Shown piece by piece: positions 31,253 to 40,231 of a stretch of DNA of 48,599 bases (the stretch's first letter is position 1; each line of letters begins with the position of its first letter). A model generated the notes under the pieces. The model did no database searches, was not told the DNA's origin, and saw nothing but the letters and a program-made list of their open reading frames with translations. A program made the position numbers and the translations under genes. The stretch is taken from contig DASQOL010000141.1 in the NCBI GenBank assembly GCA_035644475.1, positions 1-48,599 of the forward strand, in the 5' to 3' direction. Origin of the DNA: FEN-1219 sp035644475 (GTDB lineage: Bacteria > Pseudomonadota > Gammaproteobacteria > Steroidobacterales > Rariloculaceae).

Positions 31253-33424
31253 ATGCAGCCCCCGAACCTCGCCGCCCGCCTCAACGCTCCGGAGCTCTTC
31301 GGCTACCGCAAGTATTGGGCCGAGCGGCTTACGCCCGCCCCGTTCCTGCCGATGACCCGCGACGAGATGGACGCCCTCGGCTGGGACCAATGCGACGTAA
31401 TCCTCGTGACCGGCGACGCCTACGTGGACCATCCGAGCTTCGGCATGGCGATCGTCGGGCGCGTGCTCGAGGCGCAGGGCTTCCGCGTCGGCATCATCGC
31501 GCAGCCCGACTGGCGCTCGACCGTCGACTTCGAGGCGCTGGGCGCGCCCGCCCTGTTCTTCGGCATCACGGCCGGCAACATGGACTCGATGGTCAACCGC
31601 TACACGTCCGACCGGCGCGTGCGCCGCGACGACGCGTACACACCCGACGGCATCGGCGGTGCGCGCCCCGACCGCAGCGTCCTCGTCTACGCGCAGCGCG
31701 TGCGCGAGGCGTTCGCCGACTCGACGATCGTGATCGGCGGCATCGAGGCGAGCCTGCGGCGCATCGCGCACTACGACTATTGGCAGGAGAAAGTTCGCCG
31801 CTCGGTTCTGCTCGACGCGCGCGCCGACTTGCTCGTGTTCGGCAACGGCGAGCGGCAGATCGTGGAGATCGCGCACCGGCTCGCGGCCGGCCAGCAGCCC
31901 GCCGACATCCGCGACATCCGCGGCACGGCGTTCTTGGGCAACCGGGCGGGCGAAGGCTGGACCGAGATCGACTCCACGCGGCTCGACACGCCGGGCCCGG
32001 TCGACAAGCACCCTGATCCCTACGCGATGGAGAGCGAGATCGCGGCCACCGCGCGCGCCGAAGCCGCGAAGGAGCCCGGCGTCACCGTCGTGCGCTTCAC
32101 GCGCAAGGTCGCGAGCGCCGACCGCGACAAGAGCTACATTCGCCTCCCGAGCTACGAGCAAGTGGGCGACGACCCGGTGCTCTACGCGCACGCGTCGCGG
32201 ATCCTGCACATGGAGTCGAACCCGGGCAACGCGCGCGCGCTCGTGCAGCGCCACGGCCCGTCCGACGTGTGGCTCAATCCGCCGCCGGTGCCGCTCACGA
32301 GCGCCGAGATGGACGCGATCTACGAGCTGCCGTACCAGCGGCGGCCGCACCCCGCGTACGGCGAGTCGAAGATCCCCGCGTACGACATGATTCGCTTCTC
32401 CGTCACGATCCAGCGCGGCTGCTTCGGCGGCTGCACGTTCTGCTCGATCACCGAGCACGAGGGCCGGATCATCCAGAACCGGAGCGAGGACAGCGTGCTC
32501 CGCGAGATCGAGACGATCCGCGACACGGTGCCGGGCTTCACCGGCGTGATCTCGGACCTCGGCGGGCCGACGGCGAACATGTACCGGCTCGCGTGCAAGA
32601 GCCGCGAGATCGAGGCGGCGTGCCGCCGGCCGTCGTGCGTGTATCCGGGCGTGTGCCCGAACCTGAACACCAATCACGCGCCGCTGATCAAGCTGTACCA
32701 AAAAGCGCGCGCGCTGCGCGGCATCAAGAAGGTGCTGATCGCGTCGGGCGTGCGCTACGACCTCGCGATCGAGTCGCCGGAGTACGTGAAGGAGCTCGCG
32801 CAGCACCACACCGGCGGGTACCTGAAGATCGCGCCCGAGGCGATCGGCGAAGGGCCGCTGTCGAAGATGATGAAGCCGGGCGTCGGCACGTACTACAGGT
32901 TCAAGGAGCTGTTCGACCGGTATTCGAAGGCGGCCGGCAAGGAGCAGTACCTGATCCCGTACTTCATCGCGGCGCATCCCGGCACCACCGACGAGGACAT
33001 GCTCGAGCTCGCTCTGTGGCTCAAGGAAAACGGCTACCGCGCGGACCAAGTGCAGGCGTTTCTGCCGGGCCCGATGGCGACCGCCACAGCGATGTATCAC
33101 TCGGGCAAGAACCCGTTGCGCAAGATCACGCGCGACTCGGAAAACGTGCGCGTCCCGAAAGGCATCAAGGTGCGGCGCTTGCACAAGGCGTTCTTGCGCT
33201 ATCACGACGCGAACAACTGGCCGATGCTGCGGGCCGCGCTGAAGCGCATGGGCCGCGAGGACCTGATCGGCAGCGGTAAGCAGCAACTCGTGCCGCGCTG
33301 GCAGCCGAAGGGCACGGGCGGCGAGCCCGAGGGGCGCCGCCGAACGCCGCGCGGCGGGCCGCGAGCCGCGGCCGCGCCGTTTCGCACGCAGCACGTGCGC
33401 TATCGCACTTCCGACAAGACCTGA
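31253..33424 (+). CDS. ygiQ: YgiQ family radical SAM protein
   Basis: A 723-residue protein close in length to E. coli YgiQ (739). The N-terminal UPF0313 domain opens with PELFGYRKYWAERLTPAPFLPM and holds VTGDAYVDHPSFG. The radical SAM cluster is RGCFGGCTFC with Cys390, Cys394 and Cys397, which bind a 4Fe-4S that cleaves S-adenosylmethionine. The start ATG at 31253 is set by the family N-terminus; frames open upstream run through a repeat. The reaction is still unknown for the family. An amidohydrolase follows after 11 bp, likely co-transcribed. The Arg/Gly-rich tail is not conserved. Confidence 0.95.
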   Translation: MQPPNLAARLNAPELFGYRKYWAERLTPAPFLPMTRDEMDALGWDQCDVILVTGDAYVDHPSFGMAIVGRVLEAQGFRVGIIAQPDWRSTVDFEALGAPALFFGITAGNMDSMVNRYTSDRRVRRDDAYTPDGIGGARPDRSVLVYAQRVREAFADSTIVIGGIEASLRRIAHYDYWQEKVRRSVLLDARADLLVFGNGERQIVEIAHRLAAGQQPADIRDIRGTAFLGNRAGEGWTEIDSTRLDTPGPVDKHPDPYAMESEIAATARAEAAKEPGVTVVRFTRKVASADRDKSYIRLPSYEQVGDDPVLYAHASRILHMESNPGNARALVQRHGPSDVWLNPPPVPLTSAEMDAIYELPYQRRPHPAYGESKIPAYDMIRFSVTIQRGCFGGCTFCSITEHEGRIIQNRSEDSVLREIETIRDTVPGFTGVISDLGGPTANMYRLACKSREIEAACRRPSCVYPGVCPNLNTNHAPLIKLYQKARALRGIKKVLIASGVRYDLAIESPEYVKELAQHHTGGYLKIAPEAIGEGPLSKMMKPGVGTYYRFKELFDRYSKAAGKEQYLIPYFIAAHPGTTDEDMLELALWLKENGYRADQVQAFLPGPMATATAMYHSGKNPLRKITRDSENVRVPKGIKVRRLHKAFLRYHDANNWPMLRAALKRMGREDLIGSGKQQLVPRWQPKGTGGEPEGRRRTPRGGPRAAAAPFRTQHVRYRTSDKT

Positions 33425-33435
33425 GGACTGGTGGA

Positions 33436-35103
33436 ATGAAAACGAGAACGATGCTCGCCGCCCTGTTGGTCGGCTTCGCTGCCCTGCCCGCGTTCGCCCA
33501 GAACGCGGCGGACTGCCCGCTCGGGCGCGACCTCGTGCTGGACAACGGCAAGATTCACACGCTGGACGCCGCCGACACCGTGGTCACGAGCGTGCAGATC
33601 TCCGGCAACCGCTTCGCCGTGGTCGGCGGCCGGCCGAAGACGTCGGCGTGCACGCAGCGCATCGACTTGAAGGGCCGCACCGTCGTCCCAGGGCTCATCG
33701 ACAACCACAACCACGTCGTGTTGCTGGGCCTGCGGCCCGGTCACGACACGCGGCTCGAGAACGCGACCTCGATCGAGTCCGTGCTCGCGGCGATCAAGGC
33801 GCGCACAACCGAGGTTCCGCGCGGCGAGTGGATCACGTCGATCGGCGGCTTCGACATCAACCAGTTCACGCCGCCGCCGGCGATGCCGCGCTTCCCCACG
33901 CTCGCGGAGCTCGACTCCGTGTCGCCGAATCACCCCGTCTACATCCAGATGTCGTTCTCCGGCCCGTCGGTCACGAACAGCCTCGGCAAGGCGTTCTTCG
34001 CGAGCAAGGGCATCGAGGTCGGCGCCGAAGGCTCGCTCGCGGGCGGCTTCCAAACGCCGAACCCGACCACCAAGGCGCTCTACGCGCTGCGCCAGCTGCA
34101 GACACTCGACGACCAGAAGCGCGGCACGCGCGACGCGATGCGCTACGCAGCCACGGTCGGCATCACGACCCACTTGGACCAGGGCGGCTTCCCGTCCGCG
34201 CACGACGACACCGACGGCGCCGCGCACTTCGACGAGTACCACGCGTACGACGCGCTGCTCGCGCTGTATCGCGACGGCGAGCTCATCACTCGCTTCAGGA
34301 TCGACTTCCTCCACATGGAGGCCGACGAAGGCACGCCGCACCTGAAGGCGCGCCTGGCCAATGTCTTTCCGAAGTACGGCGCCGACATGCTGAAGACCGT
34401 CGGCATCGGCGAATTCACGGCGAGCAACCAGGCGATCCTGACGAACGCGTCCACTGCCTGGGAGAACGGAACGAAGCTCGTAGCCGAGGCCGGTTGGCGC
34501 AACGAGAACCACTCGCTCACCGCCGGCGACTTCAAGCTCATCATCGACGGCTGGGTGAAGGTGAACGCCGCGATGCCGGCGCCCGGCATCACCAACCTGC
34601 GCTGGGTGGTGGCGCACGTGCCGTTCATCACTCAGGAGTACGCGGACAAGCTCAAGGCGCTCGGCGGCGGCGTGAGCGTGCTCGGCGGCTGGCGGTACAT
34701 CAGCGGCACGGCGCAGCAGAACGGCCCGCCGTTCAAGATGCTCAAGGACAGCGGCATCCACATGGGCATGAGCTCCGACGGCATGCAGATCTCGCCGATG
34801 AATCCGTGGCTCGGCCTCTACTACGTGGTCACCGGCAAGAACGCGCGCGGCGAGCTCATCAACGCGGGTCAGACGCTCGAGCGTAACGACGCGATCAAGC
34901 TCTACACCGCGGCCAACGGCTGGTTCCTGAACGAGGAGAAGCTGCTCGGCACCATCGAGGCCGGCAAGTACGCCGATCTCGTCGTGCTCTCCGGAGACTA
35001 CTTCGACTCGAAGACGGTACCCGACGACGCGATCAAGCAGATCCACTCCGTGCTAACGGTTGTCGATGGGCGCATCGTGCACCGGGAGTCGGGGGCGCTG
35101 TAG
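33436..35103 (+). CDS. Secreted YtcJ-like amidohydrolase
   Basis: A 555-residue metal-dependent hydrolase of the amidohydrolase 3 (YtcJ) type. Residues 1-21 are a signal peptide (cleavage after AFA). DNHNH (His91, His93) supplies the first two metal ligands, WVVAHVPF and SSDGMQISPMNP are later active-site strands, and GKYADLVVLSGDYF is the conserved end. Relatives hydrolyse amides, such as formamides and N-acyl compounds; many are annotated only by family. Periplasmic location is inferred. Operon partner is ygiQ, although a functional tie is not evident. Confidence 0.92.
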   Translation: MKTRTMLAALLVGFAALPAFAQNAADCPLGRDLVLDNGKIHTLDAADTVVTSVQISGNRFAVVGGRPKTSACTQRIDLKGRTVVPGLIDNHNHVVLLGLRPGHDTRLENATSIESVLAAIKARTTEVPRGEWITSIGGFDINQFTPPPAMPRFPTLAELDSVSPNHPVYIQMSFSGPSVTNSLGKAFFASKGIEVGAEGSLAGGFQTPNPTTKALYALRQLQTLDDQKRGTRDAMRYAATVGITTHLDQGGFPSAHDDTDGAAHFDEYHAYDALLALYRDGELITRFRIDFLHMEADEGTPHLKARLANVFPKYGADMLKTVGIGEFTASNQAILTNASTAWENGTKLVAEAGWRNENHSLTAGDFKLIIDGWVKVNAAMPAPGITNLRWVVAHVPFITQEYADKLKALGGGVSVLGGWRYISGTAQQNGPPFKMLKDSGIHMGMSSDGMQISPMNPWLGLYYVVTGKNARGELINAGQTLERNDAIKLYTAANGWFLNEEKLLGTIEAGKYADLVVLSGDYFDSKTVPDDAIKQIHSVLTVVDGRIVHRESGAL

Positions 35104-35134
35104 CGCCGCAGAGTGGCGGCCGCTCGCGCCGGCT

Positions 35135-35548
35135 CTACGCGTCGAACGGGTTGAGGCTGTCGGCTCCGGAACCCGCCACGTCGGCGGCATTGCGCGTGAC
35201 GAGCGTAAGGCCGTGCACCTTCGCGGTCGCGGCGAGCAAGCTGTCGATCACTGGAAGCGGCCGAAGCGCGTTCATTCGTCCCCATTCGTCCGCCACGGGC
35301 TGGGACACCCCGAGTATTCGTGAACCGAAGGCCTCCCGTACCTGGCTCAGCCAGCTCTCCAGCGTCGCTGCTCGGGCCGGGTCATGCCCTCTCGCACGCT
35401 CGACGCCTTGGCGAATCTCGCCGAGCACCAAGACGCTAAGGTACAGCTCGGTGTCGTCGATCGATTCGAACCAACGAACGACGTTGGCGTTTGCGCGCGC
35501 TCCCTTGCGGACCTCCGAAATGACGTTCGTGTCGATCAGATAGCTCAC
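35135..35548 (-). CDS. PIN-domain toxin, VapC/FitB-like
   Basis: A 137-residue PIN nuclease. The acidic residues are Asp6 (YLIDTNVISE), Glu44 (VLGEIRQGVE) and Asp102 (VIDSLLAATA), with TRN at 117-119 and Asp122 as fourth-site candidates. VapC-type toxins cut tRNA or rRNA and are held inactive by the partner antitoxin. It starts at GTG 35546-35548, overlapping the antitoxin stop codon by four bases (GTGA), as expected in a TA operon where antitoxin comes first. Confidence 0.93.
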   Translation of the reverse strand: MSYLIDTNVISEVRKGARANANVVRWFESIDDTELYLSVLVLGEIRQGVERARGHDPARAATLESWLSQVREAFGSRILGVSQPVADEWGRMNALRPLPVIDSLLAATAKVHGLTLVTRNAADVAGSGADSLNPFDA

Positions 35549-35832
35549 AGATCGATCTTGCGGACGCGTTCACGGGAGCGCTTGATTTGCACACCTTGCA
35601 ACGGCGCCGCGGCGAGCAGCGCTTTGAGCCCAAGCGTATCGTCGCGGCCCATCGACGCGCGCAGCTGCTGCCTCACGCGACCCGCACCTTCCTCGTCGGT
35701 TCGCAAGAGTCGCGCGAGCCGGCGAATTAGCGCCGCGTCAGGCGCGGAGGCGTGCACCTCGACCCGCTGCAGGCCCCGGTGCTTGAGGCGGCGCCGGTGA
35801 CTTCGTACGGCCTTGGTGTGCGAGGCACTCAC
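35545..35832 (-). CDS. Antitoxin of the PIN-domain toxin
   Basis: A 95-residue basic protein with a K/R-rich DNA-binding N-terminus (KAVRSHRRRLKHRGLQRVEVHA), similar to the DUF3018/MazE-like antitoxins paired with PIN or MazF toxins, and a C-terminal part for toxin wrapping. The GTG at 35830-35832 is preferred: GGAG lies 6 nt upstream, and the palindrome at 35841-35856 then sits in the promoter. An ATG at 35869-35871 would extend the protein by 13 residues, place the palindrome in the coding part, and has no ribosome site. Together with the toxin it forms a two-gene type II TA operon. Confidence 0.82.
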   Translation of the reverse strand: MSASHTKAVRSHRRRLKHRGLQRVEVHASAPDAALIRRLARLLRTDEEGAGRVRQQLRASMGRDDTLGLKALLAAAPLQGVQIKRSRERVRKIDL

Positions 35833-35840
35833 GGTGATCT

Positions 35841-35856
35841 CCGGAGATATATCCGG
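35841..35856. promoter_or_regulatory. TA autoregulatory operator candidate
   Basis: CCGGAGATATATCCGG: CCGGA and TCCGG arms around a GATATA centre, immediately upstream of the antitoxin GTG and overlapping AT-rich -10-like sequence. TA complexes usually repress their own promoter by binding such palindromes. Confidence 0.55.
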
Positions 35857-35983
35857 AATTTTATCGACCATACCGCTACTTCGTCAAGTCAGCCTGTCGT
35901 GATCTTGCCCACGTCCCGCCCACCCCCGCGATTTCCTTTTCTCGCCGCCCCGATCCGAAATGCGTTGATTCGCTCGCGCGCGG

Positions 35984-36688
35984 TCAGCGAGCCGCGTCGC
36001 CGGCCGCCGTGCTCGGGCCGAGCGTCGTGAGGATTTGGAGCGCCTGCGCCTCCGCGATCGGGTAGAGCCGCCCGAGGTTGCAGCCGAAGATCTTGCGCGT
36101 GTCGCCCTCGCGGAACGGGTACACGCGGTCCTGATCGCAAATGCGCCGCTCGAGCCGTTGCTCGTTGGTGATGCCCGTCGTCGGGCGCTCCGGACCGACC
36201 ACGAACTCACCCTGCCGCTCGAGCCCCGGGCACGCCTGCTCGAGGATGCTGAGATACGCCTGCTCGTTGCGCCCAAAGAAGATCACCGCGCCGTCGTTCA
36301 CGACGCCGGTCCTCACGATCGAGGAGCTGAACACACAGTCCTTGCTCGCCGCTTCGAGGTATTCCGCCAGCCGCAGATTCTCGGTCGGACCGATATGCGT
36401 CGCGTACAGATTCATCACGGCCTCGGCCTCGGCGACGGCATGGTTGTTCCGCGCGATCAGCGCCGCTCTCTGGAACGCGGGCGCGGCGTCCCCGCCGGCG
36501 GCCTCGAGCTCCGTCTTCACGCAGCCCGCGTACGCGACGATCGCATCCGAGTAGCGCCGCACGGCCCGCAGCACGTCCCCGACGTCGTCACCCGCCCTTT
36601 CGGGGATTGCGACCAGCGCCGGCAAGTCGCAGGCCGCGGCGCTCGAGCACACGAGCAACAGTACGTAAGCGAAGTGACTGGGTTTCAT
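35984..36688 (-). CDS. Secreted DUF6491-like protein
   Basis: A 234-residue protein with a signal peptide (residues 1-19, FAYVLLLVCSSAAAC). The second half has the pattern of DUF6491: CVFSSSI, GAVIFFGRNEQAYLSILEQACPGL, RRICDQDRVYPF, and IFGCNLGRLYPI, with paired Cys residues that may form disulfides. The first half (residues 25-110) is helical and not recognised. GGAG is 5 nt before the ATG at 36686-36688. It follows the GGDEF/EAL gene by 70 bp on the same strand. Confidence 0.65.
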   Translation of the reverse strand: MKPSHFAYVLLLVCSSAAACDLPALVAIPERAGDDVGDVLRAVRRYSDAIVAYAGCVKTELEAAGGDAAPAFQRAALIARNNHAVAEAEAVMNLYATHIGPTENLRLAEYLEAASKDCVFSSSIVRTGVVNDGAVIFFGRNEQAYLSILEQACPGLERQGEFVVGPERPTTGITNEQRLERRICDQDRVYPFREGDTRKIFGCNLGRLYPIAEAQALQILTTLGPSTAAGDAAR

Positions 36689-36758
36689 CGGCGCTCCGAC
36701 CTTGCGCCGCATATTAGCGAACTGGGGAGCAGCGCGGAATGATCCGCGCGACTGACGG

Positions 36759-38924
36759 CTACTTCGCCTGACCCGCCGCGCGCGGCGCCGCGATCTCGAC
36801 CTGCTGCGGCCGCGGCGCGGCCCGGCCGATGAAGAAGCCCTGCGCATAGTCGATGCCGTACTTCGCGAGCAGCGACAACGCCGCGGCGCTGTGCACATAC
36901 TCGGCCACGGTCTGCATCCCGGCCGCGCGCGCCACCTCGCCCACCATCCGCACCATGCTCTGGTCGACCTTGTCGCGCGGCAGGCCTTTGATGAAGCTGC
37001 CGTCAATCTTGAGGTAGTCGACCGGCAGCCGCTTCAAATAGCTGAACGAGCTGTAGCCCGTGCCGAAATCGTCGATCGCGATGCGGCAGCCCAAGTCGCG
37101 CAAACCCGCGAGCTGGCGGTCGGTCTTCACGGCGAAGCGCACGGCGAGCTGCTCGGTGATCTCGAGCGTGAGGCGGTCGCCCGACACGCCGTGGTCCTTG
37201 AGCAGCGCGCGCACGTAACCCGCGAGGCCCTCGTTCTCGAACGCGAAGCTCGAGAGATTCACCGACAGCGAGAAGCGCGGGTCCTCCCGGCCGAACTCCG
37301 CGAGCGCGCGCGCCGCCTGGCCGAGCACCCAGCGGTCGATGTCGGCCATGAGGCCGAAGCGCATGGCGGCCGGCAGGAACGTGAGCGGGCCGATGACGCC
37401 GTCGTCGGTCTTGAGCCGCAGCAGCGCCTCGTAGTGCGTGACGTCGCCGCTCTTGATGTGCAGCAGCGGCTGGTAGTACAGGACGAAGCCGTCGTTGCCG
37501 AGCGCGGCGCGGATCCGGTGCATCCAGTCCACGTCCTTCGCCATCTGCTCGCTGCGCTTCTCGGCCACGCTGTAGACCTCGAGCCGATTGCGGCCGCGCG
37601 ACTTCGCCGTCTGGCACGCGATGTCGGCCTGCGCGATGAGCTCGTGCGCGCTGAAGCGGTCACCGTTGATGGACGCGATGCCGATGCTGCACTGGAGGTG
37701 AAACACGTGCTCCTGCTCCACGTGCTGGAGGCTGCGCATCAGCTCTAGCACCTGCGACGCCACGATCTTCGCGTCGTTGCGCGAGATGTCCTTGAGCAGC
37801 ACCACGAACTCGTCGCCGCCGAAGCGCGCCACGAGGTCGTCGGTGCGCACGCCATGGCGGATCTGCTGCGCCGCGAGCTTCAAGAGCTCGTCGCCGGCCG
37901 CATGCCCGCAGGTATCGTTGACGTACTTGAACTGGTCGAGGTCGATGAAGAACAGCGCGCTGCGGCGTTTGTGCGCGGCACACTCCGCGATCTCGACGTC
38001 GAGGGCCTCGATCAGACGATGGCGGTTGTGCAGGCCGGTCAGCGGGTCGTGGTTCGCGAGGTGCAGCAGGCGGCTCTCGCGTTTTTGCAGCGCGCGGATC
38101 GTGTCCTCGAGCGCGGCCACGATCGCCTTGAGCTCCGTGTGCCGCGGGCTCGGAAACTCGACGTTCATGTCGCCCTGGGCGAGCTTGGCGAGCGGCTTTT
38201 GTAGATCTGACAGCGGCGCCAGCGCGCGCTTGAGGAACAGCCGGCCGCCGGCCCACGAGAACCCGAGCAGCAGCAGCAGCAAACCGCTCGCGAGCGCGAG
38301 CCGCGGCAGGAACACGCTCTCGTACGTCGAGAAGTCGAGGTCGACGCTCACGAAGCCGAGCAGCTCGGTGGACGTCCGGGCGCCGCCCGGATCGAGCTCG
38401 AAGAGCCCGTCGTCCGAGAACGACTCCGTCCAGATCGGGCCCAACAGCCGATACCGCTGCCCGCCGCCGCTCTCGGTGAGGAGATAGGGCGGCTCCGCCC
38501 CCGCCTTCGCCGCGAGCTCGTCGCGCTCGGCGTCGTCGAGCGCCGCGGCGTCGCCCTGCACGGCGCCGGACTCGTCGAGCGCCAACAGCGCGCCGCCGTC
38601 GGCGCGGTACCACGTAACGCGGTCGATCTCGGGATACTTGGCGATGAAACGCTCGACGCCGAGCACGGCGTCATGCTCGTCGTGATAGAACGGCGCGCCG
38701 AGCTCGTTGAGCTCCGCGCCCCAACGCGACGCCCACTGCCCGAGGTTGTCCCGGATCACGGAGCCCGACGTCCACGCGAGGCCCACGAGCAGGAACACGC
38801 CGAGCACGGCCGCGAGCACGACCTCGGCGAGCAGGACCTCGTTTACGAGGCTGCGCCCGCGCGCGGGCCGTCGCGCGGCGTCCGCCGGCTGCGCGTCAGT
38901 CGGCTGCGCGTCAGTCGGCGTCAC
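36759..38924 (-). CDS. Membrane GGDEF-EAL cyclic-di-GMP enzyme
   Basis: A 721-residue inner-membrane protein: membrane helix at about 29-51, periplasmic sensor 55-205, second helix 209-227, HAMP-like linker to 275, GGDEF domain 285-455 and EAL domain 460-710. GGDEF is intact (369-373) with an inhibitory RTDD site five residues before it. The EAL domain keeps EAL (499-501), NLSS, LEITEQ, DDFGTGYSS and LKID, while the last motif is AEYVH instead of AEGVE. Both synthesis and breakdown of c-di-GMP are possible. A GTG start at 38922-38924 overlaps the preceding lipoprotein gene by 14 bp, so the sensor lipoprotein and this protein probably work together. Confidence 0.93.
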   Translation of the reverse strand: MTPTDAQPTDAQPADAARRPARGRSLVNEVLLAEVVLAAVLGVFLLVGLAWTSGSVIRDNLGQWASRWGAELNELGAPFYHDEHDAVLGVERFIAKYPEIDRVTWYRADGGALLALDESGAVQGDAAALDDAERDELAAKAGAEPPYLLTESGGGQRYRLLGPIWTESFSDDGLFELDPGGARTSTELLGFVSVDLDFSTYESVFLPRLALASGLLLLLLGFSWAGGRLFLKRALAPLSDLQKPLAKLAQGDMNVEFPSPRHTELKAIVAALEDTIRALQKRESRLLHLANHDPLTGLHNRHRLIEALDVEIAECAAHKRRSALFFIDLDQFKYVNDTCGHAAGDELLKLAAQQIRHGVRTDDLVARFGGDEFVVLLKDISRNDAKIVASQVLELMRSLQHVEQEHVFHLQCSIGIASINGDRFSAHELIAQADIACQTAKSRGRNRLEVYSVAEKRSEQMAKDVDWMHRIRAALGNDGFVLYYQPLLHIKSGDVTHYEALLRLKTDDGVIGPLTFLPAAMRFGLMADIDRWVLGQAARALAEFGREDPRFSLSVNLSSFAFENEGLAGYVRALLKDHGVSGDRLTLEITEQLAVRFAVKTDRQLAGLRDLGCRIAIDDFGTGYSSFSYLKRLPVDYLKIDGSFIKGLPRDKVDQSMVRMVGEVARAAGMQTVAEYVHSAAALSLLAKYGIDYAQGFFIGRAAPRPQQVEIAAPRAAGQAK
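38886..38915. repeat. Exact 15-bp tandem duplication
   Basis: CGGCTGCGCGTCAGT occurs twice in a row at the overlap of the GGDEF/EAL gene start and the lipoprotein gene end. It encodes PTDAQ repeats in the former, and the second copy covers the lipoprotein stop codon, so copy-number change would alter the coupling of the two genes. Confidence 0.7.
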
Positions 38925-39975
38925 GCACCACCCACGGCGCCAGCGGCGCACCGGTCACGCCGAGCCGGCCCGCCACGCTCGTATTGACCGTGAGCTTGGT
39001 CTCGGCGAGCGGGGTGAGCTGCGGCAGATCCTTCGTGGTGCCCGCGGCCACCCGCTCGATCACCGCGCGCACACCGCGCGCGACGTCGGTGGGCGTGCTG
39101 GTCGCGCTCATCAGCGCTCCCCACGGCAGCAACGACTCGTTGAACACGAGCACGCCCACGTCGTGTGCCACGGCGTAGCTCAGAAGATCGCGGAGCACGG
39201 CCGGGCTCAAGATCCGGTTGTCGGGGACGAGCCAGAAGCCGTCGACTTCGGACGCGAGCCGCTTGAAGAGATACAGGGTCTCGCGATCCGAGGACGACAC
39301 GGCGTGCTTGATCTCGACGTCGTCGCCGGCCGCGGCGACGGCCTCCTCGACCAGCGTCGAGTGCGCGTCGCTCACGATCAAGCCGATGCGCCGCCGCTGC
39401 GGGTTCACCGACGTCCAGCCGCGCAGCGGCAGCGCGAGCGGCGGCATCGGGCTCACGCCCCAAACGCGGCGGCCGACTTCCAGAAATTCCTGATAGTTGA
39501 ATACCTGGCAGAACACCAGCGGCGTGGCCGACAAGTTGGCGCGCGCGAACATGACGGCCTCGCGACCGACGGCCACGGCGAGCGACGGCTTGAGCGCGAC
39601 GAGCGGATTCAAAAGATCCGACGACCCCGCGGCGCCCGCCGGGATCGGCACGAGCAGCGTGCGGTAACGCGCGTCGGGCAATTCCGCGGCGATCTCGGCG
39701 GCGACGTCGGCATAGCCTGCCGTGCCCTGCTCGAACAACACCACGACGTTGCGCGGCGCGGGCGGCGGCGGCTTCGCCGTGGGCGGCGCGACCGGCGGCG
39801 GCGCGGGCGCCGGCGTCACGACCTTGGGCGGCGGGCTCGCCTCCGCGATCGGCACGCGCTCGGGCTCCGGCGACGGCGCCTCCGGACGCAGGCCGGCGCA
39901 GCCGGCAAGCGCGAGCAACGCGGCGGCGACGGTCGCGCTCGAGACGGCGCGGCGGACACTCGTAGCGATCGGCAT
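38911..39975 (-). CDS. ABC substrate-binding-like lipoprotein (TrpX/PF04392 type)
   Basis: A 354-residue lipoprotein with lipobox LAGC (Cys26), a Pro-rich linker (residues 31-75) and a periplasmic-binding fold: NVVVLFEQGTAGYADVAAEI, PSLAVAVGREAV, ATPLVFCQVFNY, RRIGLIVSDAHSTLVEEA, DGFWLVPDNRILSPAVLRDLLSYA and VGVLVFNESLLPWGALMS. This corresponds to the ABC_sub_bind family. No ABC ATPase or permease is near; instead its stop codon overlaps the GGDEF/EAL gene. It is therefore more likely a ligand sensor feeding c-di-GMP signalling than a transporter part, an inference from gene order. Confidence 0.88.
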   Translation of the reverse strand: MPIATSVRRAVSSATVAAALLALAGCAGLRPEAPSPEPERVPIAEASPPPKVVTPAPAPPPVAPPTAKPPPPAPRNVVVLFEQGTAGYADVAAEIAAELPDARYRTLLVPIPAGAAGSSDLLNPLVALKPSLAVAVGREAVMFARANLSATPLVFCQVFNYQEFLEVGRRVWGVSPMPPLALPLRGWTSVNPQRRRIGLIVSDAHSTLVEEAVAAAGDDVEIKHAVSSSDRETLYLFKRLASEVDGFWLVPDNRILSPAVLRDLLSYAVAHDVGVLVFNESLLPWGALMSATSTPTDVARGVRAVIERVAAGTTKDLPQLTPLAETKLTVNTSVAGRLGVTGAPLAPWVVRDAD

Positions 39976-40231
39976 AGCGATCGCGCCAGCTTAGTGACGG
40001 ACCGCACATTTCGGCGTGTCCAGGGTCACAGATCGGGGCGACAGCCCGCGCGGCCGGACCGCCGCCGAAGCAGTGGTATGACCCGCGACTCGGTCTCGTC
40101 TCACCGGCGCGGGCGCGACGCGAGCGTCGCGATTCCATGGAGTTGCTGAACGGCTGAAGGTACCATCGACGGCAACAAAGAGGCCCCCGCCGCAACGTCG
40201 CGTGCGCGAGCTGGGATCGGGAGGTCCCGTC

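Noticed and set aside
35455..35480. GATTCGAACC resembling a tRNA T-arm
   Set aside because: It lies in the PIN toxin coding sequence and no cloverleaf can be drawn around it.
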